Positions 35,457 to 44,991 of a stretch of 59,062 nt of DNA are shown piece after piece; positions within the stretch are counted from its first letter, which is position 1, and every line of letters begins with the position of its first letter. Position numbers and translations under genes: made by a program. This DNA is from a virus. The notes below the pieces were generated by a model. It did no database searches. It was given only the letters and a program-made list of their open reading frames with translations, and was not told where the DNA came from. Where the stretch lies: positions 1 through 59,062 of IMG/VR virus record IMGVR_UViG_3300025467_000019. One strand, given 5' to 3'.

Positions 35457-36163
35457 TGGCTACTATAATAGGCTCTAACGCTAACGTAAATAATTCTGGT
35501 TCTGAGGTAGGTACATTTGTACAGTTTTTGAGTAACCCAGCAACTCAAATACCTCTAGATTCTAATTTTCTTATTAGTTTTGACCCAATACCACCCGCTT
35601 TAAATAGTGGTACTGACTTATGGAAAAATTTAGAATATAATTGGAATGTAGCACCTACCCTAAACTCTTTGATAGGTCAAACACAAAAACAAACAGTGTT
35701 TGGTAATTCAGTATGTTTATTTGCTCAAGCTATTGACATACCCGGGGAAGCTGTAGGAACTGAAAGAGCATCTACACCGTTGGGTGGAGCCGCTGGTGGC
35801 TTGATACCTGGTGTTGTTAGCACATCACGGGCGGCGTATAACGATTTAACTATAAGTTTTCTTGAAACAAACCAATCATTCATTGACTTTTTTATACGCC
35901 CGTGGATTACGTTAGTAGGGCATTATGGTTTAATAGTAAGAGATAGTGCTTCTCCGCAAAACGTAAAAACAGACATAACAGTAGTACATTTTGATAAAAA
36001 CGATAATCAAACTAATGGTGGAGTGAGAAGGGTTTTTACTTTTTATTCATGCGCTCCTGTTAATATAGGAGATTCTAAATATTCATACGGTAAAGCAGAA
36101 ATAAGAGTAGAGCCGGTAAAATTTGTATATAACAATTACAAGATATCTTACATGCAAAATTAA
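35456..36163 (+). CDS. tube-like baseplate protein (gp48/gp54-type initiator candidate)
   Basis: The 235-residue product has an N-terminal FLSNPATQIPLDSNFLISFD (about 24-43) and then CLFAQAIDIPGEAV (about 90-103), NDLTISFLETNQSFIDFFIRP and WITLVGHYGLI (about 131-160), and a C-terminal APVNIGDSKYSYGK plus AEIRVEPVKFVYNNYKI. This resembles the tube-like proteins that cap the baseplate and start tube polymerisation. A FDKNDN loop and an internal Gly-rich loop (GGAAGGLIPG) separate the strands. Located between tube paralogues and hub-assembly genes, a role as tube-baseplate junction is likely. Confidence 0.5.
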   Translation: MATIIGSNANVNNSGSEVGTFVQFLSNPATQIPLDSNFLISFDPIPPALNSGTDLWKNLEYNWNVAPTLNSLIGQTQKQTVFGNSVCLFAQAIDIPGEAVGTERASTPLGGAAGGLIPGVVSTSRAAYNDLTISFLETNQSFIDFFIRPWITLVGHYGLIVRDSASPQNVKTDITVVHFDKNDNQTNGGVRRVFTFYSCAPVNIGDSKYSYGKAEIRVEPVKFVYNNYKISYMQN

Positions 36164-36202
36164 GGTAACTGATTTTTCAGCATACCAACGTAAGTCAATA
36201 CA

Positions 36203-37162
36203 ATGTCGTTTACATACGGAGTTAAATTACCTGGATTTAATAATAAAAAAATATGGGTAAAAGAAGTTACAGCTAAAGATTACAAAGACCTGGTTAAATC
36301 CCTTTATAACAACGACCCTACAGAGTTCTTACATCATTTAAATCAAGTAATTGAACACGTTTCCCCTGGGATATTACAGGAAGGACTCAATGTTGTAGAT
36401 AAGATTATACTTTTATTACAAATACGTTCAATATGTATAAGTCCTGATCTTAAATTGAAAGCAAACTGCACAGATACGAAAAAAGAGTTTGAATATACAG
36501 TAAAAATAGAAGATTTAATATCTAAATTAGAAAATATAAGTTATAATCGAACAGTTACACATGAGGATACTATAGTAAACCATAGTATTATTAAAGCTAA
36601 AGATGAAATATACTTTGTAGGTCTAGAAACTGAACGGTATTTCAGTTATACACTAGCTTCCTGTATAGATTCCTTATCGATTAGTGATAAGACTGTAAAT
36701 TTTAAAGAACTAGAATTTAATGATAGAATTAAAATTGTCGATACATTGCCTTTTTTAATAACCACTAAAATATATAAATCGATTACTACTGTAGAGGAAA
36801 ATCTCAACAATATTAAACTGTTGGTAATACTATCTCCTTTTACAAGAAAATATGTAGTAAACCTACCAGTGTCAACAAATACAAACGTGTTGTTAGATTT
36901 TTGTAAACTGGTCTTTAATGATGATTTAATAAACCTATATAAATTAAACTTAAGTTTGGTAAGCAAAGCTAATTTTACCCCGGATTATGTTGATAGTATA
37001 ACTCCAGCTGAACAATTATTGTACTGGACTTTATTTGTGCAGCAAGTTGAAAAAGAAAACTCAGAATCAAACACAATGTTGCAAAACAAACAAGCAACTG
37101 CACCCGGTTTTGATGGTAAAGCAATAGATTTGAACTTAAGAACACCAAGTGAATTTACTTGA
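36203..37162 (+). CDS. baseplate hub-assembly-type protein (gp26/gp51-like candidate)
   Basis: The 319-residue soluble, helical protein starts SFTYGVKLPGFNNKKIWVKEVTAKDYKDL: a strand with a Pro turn, followed by a helix that reads as the common N terminus of T4 baseplate hub-assembly proteins. The rest is Leu/Ile/Lys-rich without membrane segments or repeats. The following gene has the same type of N terminus, which suggests that the pair work together. In T4-like phages, chaperone-like proteins of this kind help the hub and tape measure come together and are not always in the virion. The assignment rests mostly on position and the N-terminal pattern. Confidence 0.4.
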   Translation: MSFTYGVKLPGFNNKKIWVKEVTAKDYKDLVKSLYNNDPTEFLHHLNQVIEHVSPGILQEGLNVVDKIILLLQIRSICISPDLKLKANCTDTKKEFEYTVKIEDLISKLENISYNRTVTHEDTIVNHSIIKAKDEIYFVGLETERYFSYTLASCIDSLSISDKTVNFKELEFNDRIKIVDTLPFLITTKIYKSITTVEENLNNIKLLVILSPFTRKYVVNLPVSTNTNVLLDFCKLVFNDDLINLYKLNLSLVSKANFTPDYVDSITPAEQLLYWTLFVQQVEKENSESNTMLQNKQATAPGFDGKAIDLNLRTPSEFT

Positions 37163-37192
37163 TATACACACTTGCAAACGTAAATTAGTATT

Positions 37193-38008
37193 ATGAGCAA
37201 TAACTTTAATGACATACTATCCGTACTAGATACAATTAATAGAGAAGTATCGGTACCGATCTATATACCAAGTCTCAAAAGAGATGTAAAGTTTAAAAGC
37301 ATAAGCACCGGTCAACAAAAGAGTATATTAAAAGCTGCGGTTGACAACCCTGTTTTTCAGACTAGATTTACTATAGCGTTTTATGCGTTAATTCAAGAAA
37401 ACTGTCTTGAAAAAGATGTAGTACCACTATTAACCACTCTTGATGCAGCATGTATTGCAATACAGTTTAGAGTTAGTACAGCAGGTACAGATTATACTAT
37501 TCAACAAAATAATCGTAAGTTTAACGTAAACCTACAAACCGTTATAGATAAAATTAAAAGCAACGACGTTACGCTAAACGCAGACACAGTAACAGAAACA
37601 CCTTTTACTGTACAAGTAGGTACACCTTTATATGTTGATCAATTTAATTTAGAAAAACAACTTCGTGAAAAAAACACAAACGATCAACAAGTAATAAACA
37701 CTCAACTTACAGATACGATAGGAGATGCGTTTGTTGGAGAAGTATCAAAGTTTGTAAAGAATGTAACTGTGTACTACAATAATGAAACACAGCAAATAGA
37801 TTTTACCACATTACCTTTTGCAAAAAGACATGCATTATTAGAAAAAATGCCAAGCACCGTTGTTAAAGGCGTATTAAAGTATATGGAAAAGTATGTAAAT
37901 ATACAGAAGGATATATTAACAGTTACAGGTACGGATATAGAGAACGGTGAAGTGGTTAGCGATCTAGTGTTATTAGTAGATAGTGCTTTGTTTGTTGTTA
38001 GCCAATAA
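37193..38008 (+). CDS. baseplate hub subunit (gp26-like, T4_baseplate family candidate)
   Basis: The 271-residue product has PIYIPSLKRDVKFKSISTGQ (about 22-41) followed by QKSILKAAVDNPVF and FTIAFYALIQENC (about 60-72). This is the strand-helix beginning of the T4 gp26/gp51 hub family, in which the first strand presents a Pro-Ser-x-Lys/Arg turn and the helix reads (E/Q)xKxIL. The rest is helical with charged loops. It precedes the tape measure gene by 36 nt, in keeping with a tape measure or hub chaperone role, and a TAAATTAGTATT box lies just before its ATG. Confidence 0.5.
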   Translation: MSNNFNDILSVLDTINREVSVPIYIPSLKRDVKFKSISTGQQKSILKAAVDNPVFQTRFTIAFYALIQENCLEKDVVPLLTTLDAACIAIQFRVSTAGTDYTIQQNNRKFNVNLQTVIDKIKSNDVTLNADTVTETPFTVQVGTPLYVDQFNLEKQLREKNTNDQQVINTQLTDTIGDAFVGEVSKFVKNVTVYYNNETQQIDFTTLPFAKRHALLEKMPSTVVKGVLKYMEKYVNIQKDILTVTGTDIENGEVVSDLVLLVDSALFVVSQ

Positions 38009-38030
38009 TGCTTAAGGTACATTCAGTACC

Positions 38031-38041
38031 TAAGTATTTAG
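38031..38041 (+). promoter_or_regulatory. late-promoter-like box TAAGTATTTAG
   Basis: Ends 3 nt before the ATG of the tape measure gene (38045) and differs by one base from the boxes at 17543 and 33536. Confidence 0.4.
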
Positions 38042-38044
38042 TAT

Positions 38045-40912
38045 ATGGCAAACGAGGGAGATAAGAAAACCCCAGCTTCAGGCATACCACCTGATGTGGC
38101 TGCTGCTTTAAAAGCAAAGCCCACCCCAGTTATACCACAAAAGTGGTTAGACGAGATGCTAAAAAACACTAAGGATATCCCTACTCAGCTTAAAGCATTA
38201 GTACAAATAGTAAGCGATACACAATTAGCCAGCAATCAAGCAAGTTTAAGTACAATAAATCAACTAAACAAAACTCTAGGGCCTAGTTTGCAAAACGCTT
38301 TCGTAGAAGCATTAAGAAAATACGATAAAGACGAAAAAAATTCAGAAAGCGCTAAAGAAGAAGACAAGAAATATAAAGATAGAAAAAAAATAAAAGATAA
38401 AGAACAGGACGAAAAGCAAAAAAAAATAACAGATGATTTAAGTAATAAGCTTGGAGATAAAGTTAAATCGACTACTACTAAGACACCAGGTCCTGAAGAT
38501 TTGTCAGGTGCTGAAGCAGCGGAAGCATCTTTAGCGTCAGTACAGGTACAGCCAGTAACTATCGAATCTATAAGTGCACCTGCTTTAGAATCGTTAAAGT
38601 CTATTCTTTCCCCTTTAGCAAGTGAGGGGGTAGACAAGGAAGCAAAAAAGAACCAGGCTTTAGAACCAAAAGCCGGGGAAGGTATAATAGCTGCGTTAGG
38701 CAAAAGTTTGGGAGCAGGTATCAAAGCTCTTGCTGTTGGTGTTGGTGGTGGTATAGCTGCATTAGGGGAAGGTATTGGTGCGTTTTTAACAGGTTTAAGT
38801 GTTGGTCTTACAGCTTTAGCGCCAGCATTAATAATTTTAGCTGACCCGTTAGTGTTAGCAGGTATGGCTATATTAGTAGGTGCTATTATAGGGTTAGGGT
38901 ATGCTTTAAGAGTAGCAGCTCCTGCAATAGCCGCTACCATGCCGTTTTTTGAAAAATTAGCTGAAGTACTTGGTAAAGTATTAATGCATGCCCTAGACAA
39001 AATACCTGATATGATTAAAGCAGTAGGTGTCGCTATTGGTACAGTATTAACAATGGCGGGCCCGATTATTATAGAACTAGCAAAAATAATTGGCGGTACA
39101 TTAATAAATGCTATAAAAGTAATAGGTACAGAAATTGCTGCAGTTTCTGCAATAGTACTACCTTATATAACAACTATTGTTAAAGTCGTTAAAGAAGCTA
39201 TAGTACAACTCGCGCCGTTTGCAGTACAGCTCGTTAAAATTGTTAAAGATGCTATTGTACAGATAATGCCATCCATAGTACAACTTGCTACAATCATTAA
39301 AGATACTTTAGTAACTGTAATGCCTTATATTGTTGAACTCGGTAAAATAATAAAAGACGTATTAGTAACAGCATTTGAAACGTTAAAACCAATTATATTA
39401 GCTCTTATACCTGTAATTGAAGAAATAGCTACATATCTGGGAACAACACTTGTTGCGGCAGTCAAATACGTCGGGCCAGTGTTAATAAATCTTAGTGAAG
39501 CTATAAAAGAAGTAATATCTGGTATCAGTGCATTTTTGAATGGTATCGTAACGTATGCAACTAATTTAGTTAATAAGATTTCAGAAGTAATAGAGTCCGG
39601 TATAGACGGTATATCTCATATAGTAGATTCAATAGGAAACACTATACAAGGCACTATTCAAGCAATTGGTGATTCTATAATAGGTATTATAACAACTGTT
39701 ACTAACAGTATAGAACAACTTAGTAATATAAGTGGTGATAAGTTAAAAGACACAGCTTCCGGTATTACTGCAGTGGCTTTAGCAATGGCTGGTTTTGGTG
39801 CTAGTGCAGTAGCGGGCGGTGTTGGTAATTTAGTTGGCGGTTTACTATCTAAAGTTGGCGGTCAAAAACCACCACTTGAGCAGTTATTAGCTATAGGCGA
39901 ACAAGCAAGCAATTTTGATAAAATTGCAATCGGTCTCGGCGCATTAAAAGTAACATTAAATGAATTTGGTTCTATAAAAGTTGATTTAGACCCTGTAAAA
40001 AAGTTTATTGGTGCTATAGGAGAACTTAAAAACGTACTTTCCCCTACAGCAGGTGGTATTATAAGTGGGTTAGTATCTAGCAAACCTGAAGAAAACCCAA
40101 TTCAACAATTAATAGCTGCAGGTAAACAATCAGAACACATTTCATTACTAGCGCTTGGTGTAGATACTCTTAAAGATAGTTTACAGTCAATAAGTGAATT
40201 AAAAGTAAATTTAGACCCAGTTACCAGTTTTATAAACACAGTAAACGGAACAGATTTAGCTAAAATGGTTGCTCTGTCTACTGCTTTATCTGTTTTACCA
40301 CCAGCGGCTGTTGGATCCACTAATACCGGTACAAATACAAGACCAGCGGCTGTTGGATCCACTAATACCGGTACAAATACAAGACCAGCAGCTACACTAT
40401 CTTCTAAACAAACACAATTTTTTATTGCTAATGAACCTGTAGTGTCAGGTACTCCGTTATCTGATAAACAGATAACAACAATGGACCAAGCAATTAGTTT
40501 TGGTAATGTTTATCCGCCATATGTAATGGCTCAATATAATAAACAAAAAGCGGAAAAAAATCAACCAGCAGCAAGTGTAGCAACAACTGAATCAGCTAAA
40601 TTAAATAAAATAACAAATAAACCGGAATCTGAAGGGGTAAAAATTACTCCTTCTTTAAGGTTGCAAGAGTTGCAGTTAAAATCTTCAGAAAAAGTAATTC
40701 AAAAACTAGAAGAACTAATTAAAACAGTAGGCCCTGCTTTAGCTGCTAACAAATCTACCCCTGCAAGTAGCAATACAACCACTTCTATAATTAACAATAG
40801 TAATACCAATAATGTACAAAATGGTGGAGATGGTAATACTAATAGAGATATACCTTATATAGAACGTAATAAATATAGACAAGATATGATATATTCGAGA
40901 GGTTTACTATAA
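38045..40912 (+). CDS. tape measure protein
   Basis: Length-determining protein of the tail that fills the tube lumen before DNA ejection. The 955 residues show the expected layout. The N-terminal region is soluble, with a Lys/Glu-rich coiled coil (about 97-150, KYDKDEKNSESAKEEDKKYK and following). A long hydrophobic, Gly/Ala/Val/Ile-rich helical part spans about 221-606, including repeated ~22-residue units with VQL, IVK and IVQIMP patterns and several membrane-like stretches. The C-terminal region is polar with Asn/Thr-rich linkers (including an exact 42-bp duplication at 40300-40383). No lytic domain is visible. Position directly before the tube cap and gp53 genes agrees. T4 gp29 is shorter (about 590 residues), so this tail is probably longer. 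Confidence 0.75.
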   Translation: MANEGDKKTPASGIPPDVAAALKAKPTPVIPQKWLDEMLKNTKDIPTQLKALVQIVSDTQLASNQASLSTINQLNKTLGPSLQNAFVEALRKYDKDEKNSESAKEEDKKYKDRKKIKDKEQDEKQKKITDDLSNKLGDKVKSTTTKTPGPEDLSGAEAAEASLASVQVQPVTIESISAPALESLKSILSPLASEGVDKEAKKNQALEPKAGEGIIAALGKSLGAGIKALAVGVGGGIAALGEGIGAFLTGLSVGLTALAPALIILADPLVLAGMAILVGAIIGLGYALRVAAPAIAATMPFFEKLAEVLGKVLMHALDKIPDMIKAVGVAIGTVLTMAGPIIIELAKIIGGTLINAIKVIGTEIAAVSAIVLPYITTIVKVVKEAIVQLAPFAVQLVKIVKDAIVQIMPSIVQLATIIKDTLVTVMPYIVELGKIIKDVLVTAFETLKPIILALIPVIEEIATYLGTTLVAAVKYVGPVLINLSEAIKEVISGISAFLNGIVTYATNLVNKISEVIESGIDGISHIVDSIGNTIQGTIQAIGDSIIGIITTVTNSIEQLSNISGDKLKDTASGITAVALAMAGFGASAVAGGVGNLVGGLLSKVGGQKPPLEQLLAIGEQASNFDKIAIGLGALKVTLNEFGSIKVDLDPVKKFIGAIGELKNVLSPTAGGIISGLVSSKPEENPIQQLIAAGKQSEHISLLALGVDTLKDSLQSISELKVNLDPVTSFINTVNGTDLAKMVALSTALSVLPPAAVGSTNTGTNTRPAAVGSTNTGTNTRPAATLSSKQTQFFIANEPVVSGTPLSDKQITTMDQAISFGNVYPPYVMAQYNKQKAEKNQPAASVATTESAKLNKITNKPESEGVKITPSLRLQELQLKSSEKVIQKLEELIKTVGPALAANKSTPASSNTTTSIINNSNTNNVQNGGDGNTNRDIPYIERNKYRQDMIYSRGLL
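40300..40383 (+). repeat. exact 42-bp tandem duplication in the tape measure gene
   Basis: Positions 40300-40341 and 40342-40383 are identical and encode two copies of PAAVGSTNTGTNTR in frame. A partial third copy (ACCAGC) follows. Each unit contains GGATCC and ACCGGT. Confidence 0.9.
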
Positions 40913-40916
40913 TACA

Positions 40917-42239
40917 ATGGCAACAGCAGCTACTAACAATTCAAGCACCTATTCTCCTAATTCAACAGGATATAGCTTTAGCCCGCCCGGTTATCAAGGA
41001 TTGTTATTTAATTGGAGTGCACCGCCAGATAAGTTAGGCGCGCCTATACTAACACCTAATGTAGGTGTAATTGACGTGTTTAATGAGTTTGATTGGACTG
41101 TATCCCCTAGAGCAGCTCGACAAATAGTACCACGCGCTATTCTTACTGAATACAGACAGACACAATCTAGTGAATTAAGGGGCTTTTTATATAGTATTAG
41201 AGGTGCAGCAAGTAATTTAGCTATAGCCGGTGCTATAGGTGCGCAGCCTTTAAACGGGTTTACACAAAGTGTAGGTCAAGAAGTTAAAACTGCAGGTACC
41301 GTTGTAGGACAAAATAGCATAGGTAGTACTATAGTTACTGCATTAAATTCAACGGTTGATAAAGCAACAACCCTATCCACTCAAGCTTTAGAGCAAGTAC
41401 AGAACGCAAATTTCGTACCACAGAGCCCTTCTGATGCTGCAGACGCTTTAAACCCATATAACGGTTTGTATTCTGTAGAGGAAACCGGTTTCACATATAT
41501 ATTACCGTATTACAGCTCAACAAACATGGTAGATGTTAACAATAGTTGGGGTAATGCAGGCGGTTCAATACCAGGATTAAGTAAAATGGCTAGCGGTGTA
41601 AGCAAAATTGCTAAATCTCTAGTAGGGGCTGGTGGTAGTACTTCTACTAGTACTGCTGGTACCGGAGAAGGTGGTATAGGAGAAGCTATTGGTGGTATTA
41701 GTGATATAGCTGGTGGTGGTATGGATATGTTATATGGAGCAGCTGCAGGTTTACACGGTAATAGTGCAAAAGAAGATCTTAGAATGTTTAATGGTACTAG
41801 TGCTGAAGAAGGTGCAAAGTTTACATTCTTTTTATACAATACTATAGGTAGCGATATAACAACACTACAATGTAATTGGGATTTTTGCTACATAATAACA
41901 TATCAAAATTTACCTAATAGAAAAGGTATAAACTTTTTAGACGCTCCTTGCTTGTATAGAATAGACATACCGGGGTTTAAACAAATACCTTTAGCATATT
42001 TAAACAGTATTAGTATTGAAAATGTTGGTAATACTAGACTGGTTAATTTAACTGACGGTACGGTTGTAACTGTAGACCAGGCAGCTTCTGGAGATCCCAA
42101 TATTAAGTTAATGCCAGAAGCTTATAGAGTAACACTCGAATTTAAAGGTGTATTAAAGAACACTCGCAACACGTTCTTATTTAATGCTGATCCTAGTCAA
42201 AAAATAACCATAACTACCAAATCTACATCTGCTTATTAA
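40917..42239 (+). CDS. baseplate tail-tube cap protein (gp48-like)
   Basis: The 440-residue product is Gly/Ala/Ser-rich in the middle (about 230-285) and ends with a conserved-looking beta domain: FLYNTIGSDITTLQCNWDFC (about 303-322), PGFKQIPLAYLNSISIENVG (about 353-372) and MPEAYRVTLEFKGVLKNTRN (about 402-421). The MPEAYxVTLxFxxL ending is typical of T4 gp48/gp54-type baseplate proteins, which top the hub and nucleate the tube. It starts 4 nt after the tape measure stop and is followed by the gp53-like gene after 2 nt, so all are translated from one message. Confidence 0.6.
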   Translation: MATAATNNSSTYSPNSTGYSFSPPGYQGLLFNWSAPPDKLGAPILTPNVGVIDVFNEFDWTVSPRAARQIVPRAILTEYRQTQSSELRGFLYSIRGAASNLAIAGAIGAQPLNGFTQSVGQEVKTAGTVVGQNSIGSTIVTALNSTVDKATTLSTQALEQVQNANFVPQSPSDAADALNPYNGLYSVEETGFTYILPYYSSTNMVDVNNSWGNAGGSIPGLSKMASGVSKIAKSLVGAGGSTSTSTAGTGEGGIGEAIGGISDIAGGGMDMLYGAAAGLHGNSAKEDLRMFNGTSAEEGAKFTFFLYNTIGSDITTLQCNWDFCYIITYQNLPNRKGINFLDAPCLYRIDIPGFKQIPLAYLNSISIENVGNTRLVNLTDGTVVTVDQAASGDPNIKLMPEAYRVTLEFKGVLKNTRNTFLFNADPSQKITITTKSTSAY

Positions 42240-42241
42240 AC

Positions 42242-42616
42242 ATGAATCAGACCCCTTTAAATCAAAATGATATAGGTAATTTACCTTCTCTTGAGAGTTT
42301 TAGGTACGAAAATATTTTTAACGTTTATCAAAACGACAATAATAATTATTTTTACAATATTTTATCTAAAACCAATTTTCCTTCTAATATAGAGGAGGCG
42401 TATTATAGTGTTTATGTAGTTCCTTCAAATTATATGCCATACACACTTATTTCTTATAACTTGTATGGTACAACACTACTTTGGTGGTTAATATGCTCAG
42501 TTAATCAGATACAAAACCCTGTACATTTTCCAGCAGCAGGTACTCATTTAAAATATTTAACCCCTGCGTATGTAAGGTCTATTATCGCTCAGCTCAGTAA
42601 TACTACCAACTCTTAA
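42242..42616 (+). CDS. baseplate wedge protein (gp53-like)
   Basis: Short wedge component linking baseplate wedges to the hub. The 124-residue product has the core ...PYTLISYNLYGTTLLWWLI (about 66-84), then NQIQNP, which is the Y-x-LYG-x-x-x-x-WW-x-I-x-x-x-N-x-I-x-NP pattern of the gp53 family, and then a Gly and hydrophobic strand before the end. T4 gp53 is somewhat longer (about 196 residues), so this is a minimal version. Its last base is shared with the ATG of the next gene. Confidence 0.7.
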   Translation: MNQTPLNQNDIGNLPSLESFRYENIFNVYQNDNNNYFYNILSKTNFPSNIEEAYYSVYVVPSNYMPYTLISYNLYGTTLLWWLICSVNQIQNPVHFPAAGTHLKYLTPAYVRSIIAQLSNTTNS

Positions 42617-44148
42617 TGGCTCAAGCACCATCAACAACAAGAATACGTCTTAACGACCAAACATACGAGTTTGGTCTGATGTTGTTTAATTCAAAAGACA
42701 CTTTTTTTGGCATTAATACAGCAGCATTAGTGAAACTCTCTATACAAGAAGATTCTAGAGACTGGTTTAAACGGGGTTATGTTATTATTAATAATAATGA
42801 AAACATAATTGAACGTAGACCTAATGAACGCATATCTGCCGCAGCAAATTATAAATTTCGTAATGATGGAAGAGACTTACTATTAGTTAATATAAAACCC
42901 GTATATGATAACCCATCTAAAAGTCTTGAAATGGATGCTTTTCCTTCTCAAGGTTGGGAGTTAAAATATATATTTTCTGTATATGACGTAGAAGATATAC
43001 CAGGTAAACTACCAAACGAAAAAAACATTAAGCTATATTTTTGGGAATTAGACTATCAGTTATTTGCAGAATCAACATCAGTAGGTTGGAATAGTAATAT
43101 AGCTTTATACAACCTTAACCCGTCGTTAAACGGTAAATCTAGTGTTCTTTCTGATAATGACCGTAAAGTACCGACTGGTTTAATTTTAAAAAGTTTAATA
43201 GAAAACACTTTAAATGCTAGAAGTGGTATACAAACATTCAGTCAGTTTTGGGATCCTGGTGCAAGTAAATTATTTTATAACCCCCCCACCAATAATAGTG
43301 CTATAGATGATTTAGATTATGTATTTAACAGACATGTAGCTAGCAAAAAATTCGGCTCTGTCGACGGTGATGTACCTCTATTATATAGAGATCGTTTTAC
43401 GAAAGAATGGACGCTAACATCTTTATCAACAGAACTATCCTTAGCAGTAGCTAGTAAAGCAGCAGGGCCGTGGCAGTTGGAACAATTATTTTTAACATCG
43501 TCAACCCCTACCGGTGTTACTATACCATCTTTATTAAAAACACCTCAATCTAGAGCATCATATCTTAACTTGAATTTAGGTGGTACTAGTACCGTAACTA
43601 ATTATCAGTTTGTTGATATGGCTGCAATAGATAATGCTTTTATGCTTATTAATATGCCGTGCGCAAGCAATAACATAAAAAACAAACAATTTAGTGTAGA
43701 CTATGCTGACAATACGGTAGATAGTATAAAAAGTTATTTTCAAAACAATTATGTACAAAAGTTTTCAAATTACGACGCACCTACTGCTTTGTTATCTTTA
43801 AATAAAACTAAAACTGAAAACATATCGTATAAGGAAACATACTCATACGGGGCTACTAAACTTGAGAGATACCCAGAATCAAGAAATGCTATACTTAAAA
43901 CAGGTTTCTTCTTGAATCAGTGCTTACACTTTACTGCACCTGGCACCACTTTACGTAAATGTAACAGGTTTATCGGATTGGACAGACAAATAGGTGCAGT
44001 AGATGCCGATTTTGATGAGAAATTTCTCGGTCAATGGTATGTTATTAAAGTAGAACACGTTTTTACAGCAAATTCATACACAAACAACGTAACCGCGGTA
44101 AAACCACATGCGGATAAAAACACTCGTATACCTGACGACGTGCTGTAA
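42616..44148 (+). CDS. baseplate hub protein (gp27-like)
   Basis: The 510-residue product reads as the trimeric hub that connects tube, spike and wedges. RIRLNDQTYEFGLMLFNSKD (about 9-28), followed by LVKLSIQEDSRDWFKRGYVII (about 38-58), corresponds to the first hub barrel, with the phrase WFKRGxV that is frequent in T4-like hub proteins. Mid-protein there are long loops, and near the end GQWYVIKVEHVFTANSYTNN plus VTAVKPHADKN forms the closing strand pair typical of gp27/Mu gp44-type hubs. It lies between gp53-like and spike genes, in the order expected for T4-like phages. Confidence 0.6.
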   Translation: MAQAPSTTRIRLNDQTYEFGLMLFNSKDTFFGINTAALVKLSIQEDSRDWFKRGYVIINNNENIIERRPNERISAAANYKFRNDGRDLLLVNIKPVYDNPSKSLEMDAFPSQGWELKYIFSVYDVEDIPGKLPNEKNIKLYFWELDYQLFAESTSVGWNSNIALYNLNPSLNGKSSVLSDNDRKVPTGLILKSLIENTLNARSGIQTFSQFWDPGASKLFYNPPTNNSAIDDLDYVFNRHVASKKFGSVDGDVPLLYRDRFTKEWTLTSLSTELSLAVASKAAGPWQLEQLFLTSSTPTGVTIPSLLKTPQSRASYLNLNLGGTSTVTNYQFVDMAAIDNAFMLINMPCASNNIKNKQFSVDYADNTVDSIKSYFQNNYVQKFSNYDAPTALLSLNKTKTENISYKETYSYGATKLERYPESRNAILKTGFFLNQCLHFTAPGTTLRKCNRFIGLDRQIGAVDADFDEKFLGQWYVIKVEHVFTANSYTNNVTAVKPHADKNTRIPDDVL

Positions 44149-44165
44149 CAACGATGATATAGGGG

Positions 44166-44177
44166 TAAGTATAATAA
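44166..44177 (+). promoter_or_regulatory. late-promoter-like box TAAGTATAATAA
   Basis: Directly before the ATG at 44178 of the 270-aa baseplate-associated gene. Confidence 0.35.
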
Positions 44178-44990
44178 ATGGCTACAACAGTTGTAAGAAC
44201 ATTTAATCTTTATAACACTACATTCTATTGGAATGGATACAGTGTAGCTAGTCACGATACAGAGGTAGGTATTGCTGAGGCATATTATATAACTCAGTTT
44301 TCATCTAACCCTATAGGTTCACAAATAGACTTTTTTACAGAGTTTGCAGGTGGTTCTAGTGTAAATCTATCGTTTAGCTTAAGTGGCAATACCATATATA
44401 GTTTAAGCTATTTATGGAGCAAGTATTGGTGGGATGAAGCTATATATTATTCTAATAGCTTAGTGTTAAGCGCTATTTCTATAAGCAAACCTTCATACTA
44501 TCAACCGTTTTCAGAGTCGGTAGGTAGTTTATACTATATTTCTTATTATAACAATTTAAACAACACTCAAACTGTTCCTTATAATACTTTGCTAGAATGT
44601 CTGTTATCGCCAGGAATATCCAGCGCAATAAAGGGTTTCTATACAACAGCTAATAAGCTATTTACAACAAATATATCTAATATAGGGCCTAAAGGTACGG
44701 ATACGGCACCTAATAACGGTAACTTAATTATGGCGGATACTGATTTAAATAGAAGAATTGTATCCAACTCTCAACTTTACAACACGGTTAATAGTACGTA
44801 TCCAGATTTAAGCGCATTTTTACCGTTTAATAATATAACAATAGGTAACCTTATAGCACCGTATGGATGGTATGCAGAATTACAGTATGAAGATTCTAGT
44901 TTGAGTAATAATAATACTATATTTGTTGATATGTCCAATAGAACTTTAGCTTCTCAAACTCAACTTACAACTATAACATTAAGCGCATAA
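44178..44990 (+). CDS. unassigned baseplate-region structural protein, 270 aa
   Basis: I do not recognise the family. The 270-residue product is very rich in Ser, Tyr, Asn and Thr, with many short strand-like segments (VVRTFNLYNTTFYWNGYSVA; SLSYLWSKYWWDEAIYYSNS) and few charges, the composition of a virion surface protein. It has no signal peptide. Flanked by the hub gene upstream and the spike gene 1 nt downstream, it most likely belongs to the baseplate or spike complex, for instance as a peripheral or spike-tip-associated piece. An AT-rich late-type box immediately precedes it. Confidence 0.55.
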   Translation: MATTVVRTFNLYNTTFYWNGYSVASHDTEVGIAEAYYITQFSSNPIGSQIDFFTEFAGGSSVNLSFSLSGNTIYSLSYLWSKYWWDEAIYYSNSLVLSAISISKPSYYQPFSESVGSLYYISYYNNLNNTQTVPYNTLLECLLSPGISSAIKGFYTTANKLFTTNISNIGPKGTDTAPNNGNLIMADTDLNRRIVSNSQLYNTVNSTYPDLSAFLPFNNITIGNLIAPYGWYAELQYEDSSLSNNNTIFVDMSNRTLASQTQLTTITLSA

Positions 44991-44991
44991 T

